From: CAYOWK01 sp964407665
GTDB lineage: Bacteria > Pseudomonadota > Alphaproteobacteria > Caulobacterales > Hyphomonadaceae
DNA length: 40,020 bases
NCBI GenBank assembly: GCA_964407665.1
Contig: CAYOWK010000038.1
Coordinates: forward strand, 1 to 40,020
Direction: 5' to 3'
Shown: piece by piece, positions 1 to 7,217 of the stretch
Numbering within the stretch: position 1 is the stretch's first letter
Layout of the letters: every line of letters starts with the position of its first letter
The notes under the pieces: model-generated
Database searches by the model: none
Told to the model about the DNA's origin: nothing
What the model saw: only the letters and a program-made list of their open reading frames with translations
Program-made: the position numbers and the translations under genes

Positions 1-72
1 CGAATCCAATAACAAGAAGAAAACGACAAGAAAAACTCTCACTCGAATACAGAAGGGTCATACAACACACTT
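1..72. other. A+T-rich left edge not homologous to hslU
   Basis: The first 72 bases are strikingly A-rich compared with everything to their right. In the hslU reading frame they contain a TAA stop at 10-12 and then encode Asn/Lys/Ser-rich residues that do not resemble HslU. Normal HslU sequence starts abruptly at about base 73 with the codons for EGVQRDLLPL, where the family usually has an Arg before the Glu. This looks like a chimeric or mis-assembled contig end, or less likely a real insertion breaking hslU. Confidence 0.6.
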
Positions 73-582
73 GAGGGCGTGCAGCGTGATCTGCTGCCGC
101 TGATCGAGGGCACCACGGTGTCGACCAAGTATGGGGCGGTGAAGACCGACCACATCCTGTTCATTGCTTCGGGGGCTTTCCATGTCGCCAAGCCCTCGGA
201 TCTTTTGCCGGAACTTCAGGGCCGCCTGCCGATCCGGGTGGAGCTGAAGCCTCTGACGCGCGAGGATTTCCGCCGCATCCTGACGGAGCCGGAAGCCAAC
301 CTGATCATGCAGTACACCGAGCTGATGAAGACCGAAGGCGTGAGCCTCGTCTTCGAGGACGGCGCCGTGCAGGTCATCGCGGACCTTGCGGTGCAGGTGA
401 ACGAGAGCGTCGAGAACATCGGTGCCCGCCGGCTGCATACCGTGCTGGAACGGGTGCTGGAGGATATCTCGTTCACGGCGTCCGAGCGGGCGGGCGAGAC
501 CTTCACGGTCTCGGGCGACTATGTGCGCGAGAAGGTTGGCGCGCTGGTCGGCGACAAGGACCTTTCCAAGTACATTCTCTGA
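73..582 (+). CDS. hslU: HslU C-terminal part, ATPase of the HslUV protease (5'-truncated)
   Basis: HslU is the AAA+ unfoldase that feeds proteins into the HslV peptidase in the cytoplasm. About 169 codons remain, roughly the C-terminal 40% of a protein that is normally some 430-445 residues. Visible family features are VQRDLLPLIEG, the GAFHVAKPSDLLPELQGR segment, the sensor-2 motif ENIGARRLHTVLE and the C-terminal tail ending DLSKYIL, which docks into HslV. The Walker A and B motifs and the I domain are missing because the homologous sequence starts at base 73. The reading frame is closed upstream by TAA at 10-12, so no in-frame complete gene exists here. Identity is secure; whether the truncation is biological or an assembly edge cannot be told from this window. 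Confidence 0.93.
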   Translation, partial: EGVQRDLLPLIEGTTVSTKYGAVKTDHILFIASGAFHVAKPSDLLPELQGRLPIRVELKPLTREDFRRILTEPEANLIMQYTELMKTEGVSLVFEDGAVQVIADLAVQVNESVENIGARRLHTVLERVLEDISFTASERAGETFTVSGDYVREKVGALVGDKDLSKYIL

Positions 583-609
583 GATCGCAGCGGCGGCGAC
601 GCGGCGATC
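583..609. terminator. weak hairpin between convergent genes
   Basis: GATCGC (583-588) and GCGATC (604-609) form a 6-bp stem with a 15-base loop directly after the hslU stop and before the end of the minus-strand kinase gene. There is no T-run, so a terminator role is only suggested by its place between convergent genes. Confidence 0.25.
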
Positions 610-621
610 CGGGCGCCCGTA

Positions 622-1386
622 TCAGCCAATCGCCGCCGGCGCATCCAGCGTGAAGCACGTCCCGTTTGCGCTCGTGATGGTCAGCTTGCCCGAGATCTGG
701 CGGACCGCCATGCGGACCAGGTTCATTCCGAAGCCTTGGCTATCCGAGTAGCCGTCAGGCAGGCCCACACCATCATCCGAGACGCAGAGATGGAGTACGG
801 CGCCTGCACAGGTCAGGCTGACGCAGACCGAACCTGAACGCCCATCCGGAAAGGCGTGCTTGAGTGCGTTGATCGTCAGCTCGTTGACGATGAGCATGAT
901 CGGCTGAGCGAAGATCACGGATACGAGGACGGGTTCCGGCGGTGTCTCGACCTGGACGTGTATCCGGCCAGGATCGCCGGCCATCGTCTCCATGGACCGG
1001 CACATCGTGGTCAAGGCCAGCCCCATGTCGATGTCGGCCTCCGAGGCGTTCAGCTGGAGGGCGTCATGGACATGGGCGACCGACATGATCCGTGCGGCTG
1101 CCCGGTTCAGGGCGTCCCGCGCCACGTCGCTCGTTTCATGCTTTGCCTGAAGGACGACGAGGCCGGAAATCAGCTGCAGGCTGTTCTTGATGCGATGATC
1201 GCCCTCGCGAAGCTGGATGGCGAAGCGCGACGCCTCCTCCATGGCGCTACTGAGGCGATCCTGTAGCCCCCGCACCTCGCGGGCATGTTCGACCTTCCTG
1301 CCGTCTGCCAAGCCGTCGACAAATGTGCCGGTTTCAGGCGGTCTCATGCTGAGAAACTCTGCCGCCCGCATCGCCCGAACCTCCAT
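622..1386 (-). CDS. HisKA_2-family sensor histidine kinase without a recognisable sensor domain
   Basis: A 254-residue predicted cytoplasmic kinase. An N-terminal helical stretch of about 55 residues leads into the HisKA_2 dimerisation box, with GDHRIKNSLQLI around residues 62-73 (phospho-acceptor His64). The HATPase domain has an N-box IVNELTINALKHAF (about 166-179), DDGVGLP (about 204-210) and GFGMNLV. The ATG at 1386 was chosen because AAGGAAG lies just upstream; the longer open frame to 1584 overlaps the regulator gene and has no coding character. HisKA_2 kinases often feed general stress or light-response circuits in alphaproteobacteria. This one has no PAS, GAF or membrane sensor, so its input may come from a partner. 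It lies 107 bases downstream of a Crp/Fnr regulator on the same strand. No response regulator is adjacent. Confidence 0.85.
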   Translation of the reverse strand: MEVRAMRAAEFLSMRPPETGTFVDGLADGRKVEHAREVRGLQDRLSSAMEEASRFAIQLREGDHRIKNSLQLISGLVVLQAKHETSDVARDALNRAAARIMSVAHVHDALQLNASEADIDMGLALTTMCRSMETMAGDPGRIHVQVETPPEPVLVSVIFAQPIMLIVNELTINALKHAFPDGRSGSVCVSLTCAGAVLHLCVSDDGVGLPDGYSDSQGFGMNLVRMAVRQISGKLTITSANGTCFTLDAPAAIG

Positions 1387-1493
1387 CGCTTCCTTCAGGA
1401 TAGGCTGGTCGCAGGATCGTGTCTGTGCGCCAGACGACAGACCGAAGCGAAATCGCGCGGATTGCTGTCGCCCGCTGCGAAGGCTGTTCCGGC

Positions 1494-2240
1494 TCAGGTG
1501 GCGCCGGACTCCGGGGAATGCCGCGGCGGCGCTTCGCCGAACAGGCGGCGACCCTCGCTGGTAACCGCCTCGTAGCATTCGCACGCAGCGTCCTCGAGGC
1601 CTTCACGGTCGAGGATGGTGATACGGCCGTGCTGGTACCGTATGACGCCGGCCTTCTGGAGCGTCCCGGCGGCGACGCTCACGGTTGACCGGCGTACGCC
1701 CAGCATCACGGCGATCAGATCCTGGGTGAGCGACAGTTCCGGCACGCCGCTGCGGTCGTGCGCCGCAAGTAGCCATCTGGCGAGACGCTGACCCAGTTCA
1801 TGGTGGGCGTTGCACGCGGCTGTCTGCGAGACCTGAACCTGAAACAGGAGGACGTAGCGCAAAAGTACATCCCGCAGGGCTGAAGAGGCCTGGAAGGCCG
1901 CGACCAACGCCGACGCCGGCATGCGCAGGACCTGGCCTCCGGTCTGGCACATGGTTTCGCTGTAGGCTGTACGGGCGCCGAGGATGACTGAGAACCCCGC
2001 GACGCCCTCCGAACCGATCAGGCCGATCTCGAGCGGCTGTCCGTCCGAAAGAACAGCCAGAGCTGAAATGAATCCGGTCTCGACAAAGTAGACATCGACG
2101 ATGGGCTCGCCATGGCGATGCAGGTTCTGACCGAGTTCAAGATCAACAAGCGTCAGTTGGCCTGCCAGCAGCGCGAAATCGGCAGCAGGCAGGCAGGAGA
2201 GCAAACGGTTCCTGACTGTGGATTGTTCGATGCGGCTCAT
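1494..2240 (-). CDS. Crp/Fnr-family transcriptional regulator
   Basis: A 248-residue protein with an N-terminal cyclic-nucleotide-binding-like beta-roll (about residues 15-130, with RHGEPIVDVYFVETGFIS and the GSEGVAGF turn) and a C-terminal Crp-type winged helix (about 165-225, recognition region LGVRRSTVSVAAGTLQKAGVIRY). It lacks the N-terminal cysteine cluster of true FNR, so direct Fe-S oxygen sensing is unlikely. Many alphaproteobacterial relatives carry this same architecture with an unknown ligand. The HisKA_2 kinase gene follows on the same strand, so the two may act together, but no shared operator was identified. The start at 2240 gives full family length. Confidence 0.88.
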   Translation of the reverse strand: MSRIEQSTVRNRLLSCLPAADFALLAGQLTLVDLELGQNLHRHGEPIVDVYFVETGFISALAVLSDGQPLEIGLIGSEGVAGFSVILGARTAYSETMCQTGGQVLRMPASALVAAFQASSALRDVLLRYVLLFQVQVSQTAACNAHHELGQRLARWLLAAHDRSGVPELSLTQDLIAVMLGVRRSTVSVAAGTLQKAGVIRYQHGRITILDREGLEDAACECYEAVTSEGRRLFGEAPPRHSPESGAT

Positions 2241-2279
2241 TCGAGCTCCAGCGGCCTGGGCGGGAGCTCACGCATCTCT

Positions 2280-2298
2280 CAGGCAGCCGTGCTGCCTG
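2280..2298. other. perfect hairpin upstream of the Crp/Fnr gene
   Basis: CAGGCAG, a five-base loop and CTGCCTG form a perfect 7-bp stem about 40 bases upstream of the regulator start. It could be an autoregulatory operator or an mRNA leader hairpin; the sequence does not decide. Confidence 0.35.
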
Positions 2299-2323
2299 TC
2301 GGGTACGGCCGATGGCTGCCATA

Positions 2324-2342
2324 TGGGCCTTTATCAGGCCCA
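2324..2342 (-). terminator. hairpin downstream of the small helical-protein gene
   Basis: TGGGCC and GGCCCA flank a seven-base A/T-rich loop about 30 bases after the stop of the minus-strand gene ending at 2374. The placement suits a terminator, but there is no strong T-run. Confidence 0.35.
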
Positions 2343-2373
2343 TTACCACCCTCAGGGGCGGCGCAGCGGTGTT

Positions 2374-2769
2374 TTAGTCCTTTTTGGCCAGCAGCGGCAG
2401 ATAGCTCCGCTCCACCATCCGGCGGAGGGCTTCGTAGGCTTCGGCCAGCTCCTCGTAGGTCTGGCGCAGCCCGTGCAGCTTCCGGCCTTCTTCAGAAGTC
2501 ACGTTGTGGCCGGTGTCGGCAAGGTCGAGCGCCGCCTTGACCCAGTCGGCGCGCGCGTGGGCGGCGGCGATGGCGAGGCGTTCGATGCGGGCAAGCTCGG
2601 CAGCCTGCAAGGACCGGGAGATGATCTCCCGGTTGGCGGCATAGGCGGCGTAGTCGATCTGTTCGAGCTGGCTGCGGAGCTTCCGCTGTTCCTGCGGTTC
2701 CATCGTCGATTCCGGCTCGAAGTGGTCAAGCCCGCGGCGGCGCGTGTTGCGGGTCATGATCATGGACAT
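2374..2769 (-). CDS. small helical hypothetical protein
   Basis: A 131-residue, charged, Ala/Glu/Arg-rich protein that I do not recognise. After a basic N-terminus (TRNTRRRGLDHF) nearly the whole chain reads as amphipathic helix, with probable coiled coil from about residue 25 to 120 and a short YLPLLAKKD tail. There is no signal peptide or membrane segment. The ATG at 2769 is preferred because GGAG lies eight bases upstream; two further ATG codons follow within five codons. It lies between the HxlR regulator and the Crp/Fnr regulator on the same strand and ends before a hairpin. Function unknown. Confidence 0.6.
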   Translation of the reverse strand: MSMIMTRNTRRRGLDHFEPESTMEPQEQRKLRSQLEQIDYAAYAANREIISRSLQAAELARIERLAIAAAHARADWVKAALDLADTGHNVTSEEGRKLHGLRQTYEELAEAYEALRRMVERSYLPLLAKKD

Positions 2770-2831
2770 GGCGCGTTCTCCACTCAGGCCGGATCTGCGG
2801 GGGCCTGTGGGCGGACTGTCGCACAACGGGG

Positions 2832-3224
2832 TTAGTCCTGCGTCGAAAGCGCTTCGGCAATTTCGGGGTAGGCGTTAACCGGCAGGTCGTTTCCGGCGGC
2901 GCGGCGGACCGGCATGTGCGCCTTGCCCCAGTCCCAGAGGCCGCGCAGGGCGGGGCCGAAGTCGCGGCCCTTGTCGGTCAGGACGTAGTCGAAACGGGGC
3001 GGATGCTCCGAATAGGCGGTCTTTTCCAGAACCCCCTCGTCGACCAGGCGCTTCAACCGGTCAGCGAGAACGTGCCGTGTGATGCCGAGGCTTTTCTGGA
3101 AGTCCTCGAAGCGGGATTTGCCGCGGAAGCAGTCGCGCAGGATCAGCAGCGTCCACCGGTCTCCGATCACCGACATCGCGCGGGCGACCGGACAGACATC
3201 GTCTGAGAGATCGTTCCATTTCAT
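2832..3224 (-). CDS. HxlR-family winged-helix regulator
   Basis: A 130-residue DNA-binding protein of the HxlR family. The hallmark opening CPVARAMSVIGDRWTLLILRDCF (about residues 11-33), the helix-turn-helix around FQKSLGITRHVLADRLKRL and the wing ending YVLTDKGRDF are all visible. Length matches the family. Such regulators usually repress a divergent gene and respond to small electrophiles or redox change, sometimes through the N-terminal cysteine, here at about residue 11. It is divergent from an SDR gene with only 70 bases between the two start codons, so it very likely controls that gene and itself. Confidence 0.9.
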   Translation of the reverse strand: MKWNDLSDDVCPVARAMSVIGDRWTLLILRDCFRGKSRFEDFQKSLGITRHVLADRLKRLVDEGVLEKTAYSEHPPRFDYVLTDKGRDFGPALRGLWDWGKAHMPVRRAAGNDLPVNAYPEIAEALSTQD

Positions 3225-3267
3225 GACGGTCTTATCCCGTAGATTGCGCCGCGCGCCAAGTCATGTA

Positions 3268-3284
3268 CGTTCTTTTTCGGAACG
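3268..3284. promoter_or_regulatory. possible HxlR operator in the divergent promoter region
   Basis: CGTTC (3268-3272) and GAACG (3280-3284) form an inverted repeat with a seven-base spacer in the 70-base gap between the HxlR and SDR genes. The arms are short, so this is only a candidate binding site, supported by position. Confidence 0.3.
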
Positions 3285-3294
3285 GAGATCAGTC

Positions 3295-4026
3295 ATGGTC
3301 GAACGCAGGGCAGTCCTGGTGGTGGGGGCGGGGGACGCCACGGGGGGCGCCATCGCCCGCCGGTTCGCCCGTGAGGGCTATGTGGCGGTGGTGACCCGCC
3401 GGGAAAAGAGCCGGCTGGACAGTCTGGTCGACCAGATCCGGAGGCAGGGCGGGGAAGCCCATGCCTTCGGATCGGACGCCCGCGTAGAGGCGGAGGTGGT
3501 CGACCTGTTCGCCACCATCGAGCAGTCTATCGCACCTCTGGAGGCCGTGGTGTTCAACATCGGCGCAAATGTGAACTTTCCCATCCGGGAGACCACCGAG
3601 CGCGTCTACCGCAAGGTCTGGGAGATGGCGGCGCTGTCCGGGTTTCTGGCCGGGCGCGAGGCGGCCCGCGTGATGGTCCCGAGGGGCAAGGGCACGATCA
3701 TCTTCACGGGGGCGACGGCGTCGATCCGGGGCCAGTCGGGTTTTTCGGCGTTCGCGGGCGCCAAGTTCGCGCTGCGGGCGCTGGCGCAGTCGATGGCGCG
3801 CGAGCTGGGGCCGCAGGGCATCCATGTGGCGCACTCCATCATCGACGGCGCCATCGACACGGAATGGATTGCGAAGAACTTCCCTCAGCGCCACGCGCTG
3901 AAGGATCAGGACGGCATCCTGAACCCCGATCACATCGCCGACGCCTACTGGATGCTGCACAGCCAGCCGAGAGACGCCTGGACGCACGAACTCGATCTGC
4001 GTCCGTGGATGGAAAAGATGGCCTGA
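3295..4026 (+). CDS. SDR-family oxidoreductase with Phe in place of the catalytic Tyr
   Basis: A 243-residue Rossmann-fold protein of the short-chain dehydrogenase/reductase family. The nucleotide-binding turn reads VVGAGDATGGAIARRF near the N-terminus, and FNIGAN takes the place of the usual NNAG. The segment that should carry YxxxK reads FAGAK, so the Lys is kept but the Tyr is Phe. The C-terminal half (ARELGPQGIHVAH, then IDGAIDTEW) is typical of the group. The ATG at 3295 follows GGAG at good spacing. It is divergent from an HxlR regulator and followed after 34 bases by a DsbA-like isomerase, probably co-transcribed. With Phe at that position it may be a binding or scaffold protein, or use another general acid. 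The substrate is unknown. Confidence 0.87.
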   Translation: MVERRAVLVVGAGDATGGAIARRFAREGYVAVVTRREKSRLDSLVDQIRRQGGEAHAFGSDARVEAEVVDLFATIEQSIAPLEAVVFNIGANVNFPIRETTERVYRKVWEMAALSGFLAGREAARVMVPRGKGTIIFTGATASIRGQSGFSAFAGAKFALRALAQSMARELGPQGIHVAHSIIDGAIDTEWIAKNFPQRHALKDQDGILNPDHIADAYWMLHSQPRDAWTHELDLRPWMEKMA

Positions 4027-4060
4027 GGGCCGCAACCAATAACAGGGTGAGGGAGGCGAC

Positions 4061-4651
4061 ATGCCGGGCAAGGTTGAGTTTTTCTACGATTTCGTGAGTC
4101 CCACGGCGTATCTGGCGTGGACGCAGCTGCCGGCCATTGCCGCGCGCACAGGGGCGGAGGTCGTCTACCGGCCGATGTTCCTGGGCGGGGTGATGCAGAC
4201 GACGGGCAACCGACCGCCCGGAACCGTCGAGGCCAAGGGCCGCTGGATGCAGGCGGACCTCGAGCGGTTCGCGAAGCGCTATGGCGTCGCCTACGCGCGC
4301 AATCCTCACTTTCCGATGATGACGCTGACGGTGCAGCGCGCCGCCAGCGGGCTGCTGGGGCGGCCCGAGTTCGGGGCCTATGTGGAGGCGATGTTCCATG
4401 CGGCCTGGCGCGATGGACAGAACATCGCCGACAAGGCCGTCGTCGCCGAGGCGCTGACAGCTGCGGGCCTGGACGCGGCCGGCATTCTCGCGCTGGCGGA
4501 TGATCCGGCCAACAAGGAGAGGCTGAAGGCGACCACGGATAAAGCCGTGGCGCGCGGCGTGTTCGGGGCGCCGACGTTCTTTGTCGGAGACGAGATGCAC
4601 TTCGGACAGGATCGGCTCGACTGGGTCGAGGAGGCGCTGAAGAGGGGCTAG
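4061..4651 (+). CDS. 2-hydroxychromene-2-carboxylate isomerase-like (GST kappa/DsbA fold)
   Basis: A 196-residue protein of the HCCA isomerase/GST-kappa family, thioredoxin-fold enzymes that use glutathione. VEFFYDFVSPTAYLAW at the N-terminus carries the Ser that replaces the DsbA cysteine (about residue 13), the middle is the helical insertion, and GVFGAPTFFVGDEMHFGQDRL near the C-terminus contains the cis-Pro loop. A strong GGGAGG ribosome site precedes the ATG. The known family reaction belongs to naphthalene breakdown, but most genomic homologues have unknown substrates and no ring-cleavage genes are nearby. Linked to the SDR and HxlR genes, it may belong to an electrophile or xenobiotic response (inference). 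Confidence 0.88.
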   Translation: MPGKVEFFYDFVSPTAYLAWTQLPAIAARTGAEVVYRPMFLGGVMQTTGNRPPGTVEAKGRWMQADLERFAKRYGVAYARNPHFPMMTLTVQRAASGLLGRPEFGAYVEAMFHAAWRDGQNIADKAVVAEALTAAGLDAAGILALADDPANKERLKATTDKAVARGVFGAPTFFVGDEMHFGQDRLDWVEEALKRG

Positions 4652-4654
4652 CCC

Positions 4655-5653
4655 CTAGAGCTTGAAGCCCTGGGCCAGCGCCAGATCCTTCAGGGAGACG
4701 GACGGGCGGGGGCCGATGTGGGAGATGACCTCTCCGGCGGCCATGTGGCCGAGCCGGGCGCTGTCGGGAAGCGTGAGACCGTGGGTGATCCCGTAGAGAA
4801 AGCCCGCCGCATACTGGTCGCCCGCGCCCGTTGCATCGACCACGGCGTCAACCCTGGAGGCGGGTGCGATGAAGGTGTCGGAGCCGGCGACGATGACCGA
4901 GCCCTTTTCCGAGCGCGTGATGGCGGCCATCTGGCTATCGCGGCGAATGGCCTCGACGGCGGCGTCGAAGTCGCTCGTTTCGTAGAGGGCGAGAAGCTCT
5001 TCCTCGTTGGCGAACACCAGATCGACGTGGGTGCGCACCAGCTGGAGGAAGCTGTCGCGGTGGCGATCGACGCAGAAGACGTCGGAGAGGGTCAGCGCCA
5101 CCTTGCGATGGGCGAACTGCGCAGCTTCCGAGGCGTGGACGAAGGCGGTCTTGGCGGCGGGTTTGTCGAACAGGTAGCCTTCCAGGTAGAGCCACTGGCT
5201 GGCGGCGATGACGCGGCCCGAAACGTCTGTCGCGGAGAAGTCGGTCGAGGCGCCGAGGAAGGTGTTCATCGAGCGCTGGCCATCCGGCGTGACGGCGATC
5301 ATCGAGCGGGCGGTCGAAGCGCCGCCGACCAGCGGCTCGCCGAAGAAATCGACGCCGATATTGCGCATGTCGTTCATGTAGGCCGAACCGATGGCGTCGT
5401 TCGCGACCTTGCCCATGAAGGCGGCGACGCCGCCGAGACTGGCGATGCCGACGGTCGAGTTGCCGGCCGATCCGCCGGAGGTCTCCACGCGCGTGTCGGG
5501 CAGGGCGTTATAAAGCAGGGTGGCGCGCGCCTCGTCGATCAGGTTGGTGCGCCCCTTGGGAATATCATTGCGGACCAGGAAATCGTCATCGACCTGGGCG
5601 ATGACGTCCATGATGGCGTTGCCAAGGGCGACGACGTCATATTGAGAGCGCAT
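4655..5653 (-). CDS. PfkB-family carbohydrate/nucleoside kinase (adenosine kinase-like)
   Basis: A 332-residue ribokinase-fold kinase. The substrate-binding signature GGSAGNSTVGIASLGG lies near residue 60, and the C-terminal PfkB signature DATGAGDQYAAGFLYG holds the catalytic Asp and anion hole. The opening YDVVALGNAIMDVIA resembles alphaproteobacterial adenosine/sugar kinases. The start at 5653 gives that conserved beginning; the longer frame upstream reads through the region of the divergent gene. It ends three bases before the convergent isomerase gene stop, with no room for a separate terminator. The substrate (adenosine or a ketose/ribose sugar) cannot be fixed by eye. Confidence 0.88.
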   Translation of the reverse strand: MRSQYDVVALGNAIMDVIAQVDDDFLVRNDIPKGRTNLIDEARATLLYNALPDTRVETSGGSAGNSTVGIASLGGVAAFMGKVANDAIGSAYMNDMRNIGVDFFGEPLVGGASTARSMIAVTPDGQRSMNTFLGASTDFSATDVSGRVIAASQWLYLEGYLFDKPAAKTAFVHASEAAQFAHRKVALTLSDVFCVDRHRDSFLQLVRTHVDLVFANEEELLALYETSDFDAAVEAIRRDSQMAAITRSEKGSVIVAGSDTFIAPASRVDAVVDATGAGDQYAAGFLYGITHGLTLPDSARLGHMAAGEVISHIGPRPSVSLKDLALAQGFKL

Positions 5654-5753
5654 GAAAGTCTCCGGACCGGCGGGGAGAGCATCGCCTCCGCGGCGACAGG
5701 CCGTTAAAGAGGCTGGCCGCCGGGATGGCAAGCGGCAGGCTGGAGTGAAAGTC

Positions 5754-6635
5754 GTGGCAAAACGTATCGCCTTCCTGAGCGCCGACGGGCTGAGCCGGCT
5801 GTCGAACCCGAGGCGGGACAGCATCCTGCAGTACGATCCGGAGCTGGACCTGCTGCAGTCCGCGTTCGCAGCCGAAGGGCTGGAGCTGTTCGAGGCGGAA
5901 TGGCGCAGCTGGGACCGCCAGGGGGCTGACGCCGTGTTGGCGCTGACGGCGTGGGACTACCAGGACGACGCCGACGGCTTTCTTGCGCTGCTGCGGGGGC
6001 TGGAGGGACGCGGCGTGAAGGTGTTCAATCCGCCGGACCTGATCGCGTGGAACATCCGCAAGACCTATCTGCGGGAGCTGGCGGACAAGGGCGTTCCGAC
6101 CGTGCCGACGCTGTGGCCCGAAGCGCCGACGGCGGACGATGTGGCCGCAGCGTTTGAGGCGTTTGGCGCCGACGAGGTGGTGCTGAAGCGGCAGGTGGGC
6201 GCGGGCGCGAAAGGCCAGATGCGCATCCGCCGGGGCGATAGCTTGCCAGAGGGTCCGCTGCTGGACCGGCCAGGAATGATCCAGCCCTTCATGCCCAGCA
6301 TCGTGGAGGAGGGGGAGTTCTCCTTCCTGTTTGTCGAGGGCGTGCTGAGCCATGTGGTGGTGAAGCGGGCCGCGCCCGGCGATTATCGTATCCAGCCGCG
6401 CTATGGCGGCGTGTCGGCGGCGGTGACGCCTGACGGGCGCGACATGGCGGCGGCGCAGGCCGTGTTCGGGCAGCTGGACGAGGCGCCGCTCTATGCGCGG
6501 GTGGACATGGCGCGCGGGAGCGATGGCGCGCTGGTGCTGATGGAGCTGGAGCTGATCGAGCCCTTCCTGTTTCCGGTGGATGGTCCGCAGATCGGCGGCA
6601 TGCTGGCGCAGGCGGTGAAGCGGCGGCTCGGGTAG
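5754..6635 (+). CDS. ATP-grasp family protein (RimK/glutathione synthetase-like)
   Basis: A 293-residue ATP-grasp enzyme that would join a carboxylate to an amine with ATP in the cytoplasm. The pre-ATP-grasp part contains AWDYQDDADGFLALL and NPPDLIAWNIRKTYL; the ATP-binding part has VVLKRQVGAGAKG and QPFMPSIVEEGEFSFLF, and MELELIEPFLF marks the metal-binding end. This is the RimK/DcsG-like group, whose substrates are mostly unknown. The GTG at 5754 is chosen because GGAG sits eight bases upstream and conserved sequence (AKRIAFLSADG) begins there. It is divergent from the PfkB kinase with about 100 bases between starts. Peptide or amino-acid ligation is the likely chemistry, but no partner gene points to a product. 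Confidence 0.82.
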   Translation: MAKRIAFLSADGLSRLSNPRRDSILQYDPELDLLQSAFAAEGLELFEAEWRSWDRQGADAVLALTAWDYQDDADGFLALLRGLEGRGVKVFNPPDLIAWNIRKTYLRELADKGVPTVPTLWPEAPTADDVAAAFEAFGADEVVLKRQVGAGAKGQMRIRRGDSLPEGPLLDRPGMIQPFMPSIVEEGEFSFLFVEGVLSHVVVKRAAPGDYRIQPRYGGVSAAVTPDGRDMAAAQAVFGQLDEAPLYARVDMARGSDGALVLMELELIEPFLFPVDGPQIGGMLAQAVKRRLG

Positions 6636-6695
6636 GGCGCTGTTACCTTTCAAGGGGGCGTCTCCCTTTCAAGCGATGTTGTCCTCTCGACAGCG

Positions 6696-6746
6696 CCTCG
6701 TGGTTCGACGGACGGGCGCTTCGCGCCCTGCTCACCATGAGGGCTA
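6696..6746. repeat. REP-like palindrome, TGGTTCGACGG/CTCACCATGAGG class
   Basis: The unit reads CCTCGTGGTTCGACGG, a perfect GGGCGC-TTC-GCGCCC hairpin, then GCTCACCATGAGGGCTA. The same outer blocks with different hairpin cores recur at 13251-13303 and inverted at 13330-13376, so this is a dispersed intergenic palindromic element, not part of a gene. Confidence 0.75.
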
Positions 6747-6748
6747 GT

Positions 6749-7118
6749 TTTGTGCGGTGGTGTTCCGTCAGACACGTTTCCCCGTTCGGACCGGCTTTCG
6801 CCGTCCGTGATGCTGTAGCTCGCCTCCCTTTTTGCCCTTGAGGCATGGGAGGCCGGGGCGCGTGGAAACGCGCCTTCTTGTATAAGCTGCCAGTGTCGCC
6901 ACTGGCCGGTGCGTGTTCCCACGCGCCCCGCAGATCGGTTGCTGACCGGTGTGAGGATAGGATTTGACCGTGGTCCCGTCCTCCCGCCTTGCCGAAGCGA
7001 AGGCCGGAGCGACACGCCCGGTGTTTAGACCCACTCCCACATCCCGGACCGCTCGTGCAGAGGGCTTCCGATCCCTCTGGACGCTCCGTTTCCATACCCG
7101 GAGCCAGATTTTCAGGGG
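6749..7118 (-). ncRNA. candidate structured non-coding RNA (hairpin-dense, class unknown)
   Basis: No frame here looks coding, yet the stretch is packed with short stems. Read on the minus strand: a GCTCCG/CGGAGC stem nested in GGAC/GTCC; CAGAGGG/CCCTCTG (7058-7079); a GCCTT/AAGGC stem capped by C(TTCG)G; GCGTG-GGAA-CACGC (6911-6924); GCCAGTG-GCGA-CACTGGC (6889-6906); GGCGCGT-TTCC-ACGCGCC (6857-6874); a two-tier stem GCCTCCC/GGGAGGC enclosing TGCC/GGCA (6822-6853); and a bulged stem closed by GAAA near 6787-6807. Three loops are GNRA and one is UUCG on this strand, against one GNRA on the other, which favours minus-strand transcription. I found no RNase P, tmRNA, SRP or rRNA signature motif. 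Ends are approximate. Confidence 0.4.
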
Positions 7119-7133
7119 CGTCCGTGCCAGTCC

Positions 7134-7217
7134 GGCTCGTCCTTCCCCTTCGACACGCCGCTGCGCGGCTGCTCAGGGTGAGGGACGCACGCTTTCGCGT
7201 GCTCCTCAGGATGAGCC
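7134..7217. repeat. REP-like palindromic repeat, copy 1 (CTTCGA…CTCAGGRTGAG class)
   Basis: The unit starts GGCTCGTCCTTCCCCTTCGA and holds two hairpin modules (GCCGCTGCGCGGC and ACGCTTTCGCGT types), each followed by CTCAGGGTGAG or CTCAGGATGAG. The same composite recurs at 7386 with its modules in a different order. Similar palindromes are scattered through many alphaproteobacterial genomes. Confidence 0.75.

Noticed and set aside
6749..7118. RNase P RNA, tmRNA or SRP RNA
   Set aside because: Signature strings (GAGGAAAGTCC, a tRNA-like TTCGA arm with CCA, or the SRP GGAAGGAAGCA loop) are not present on either strand.
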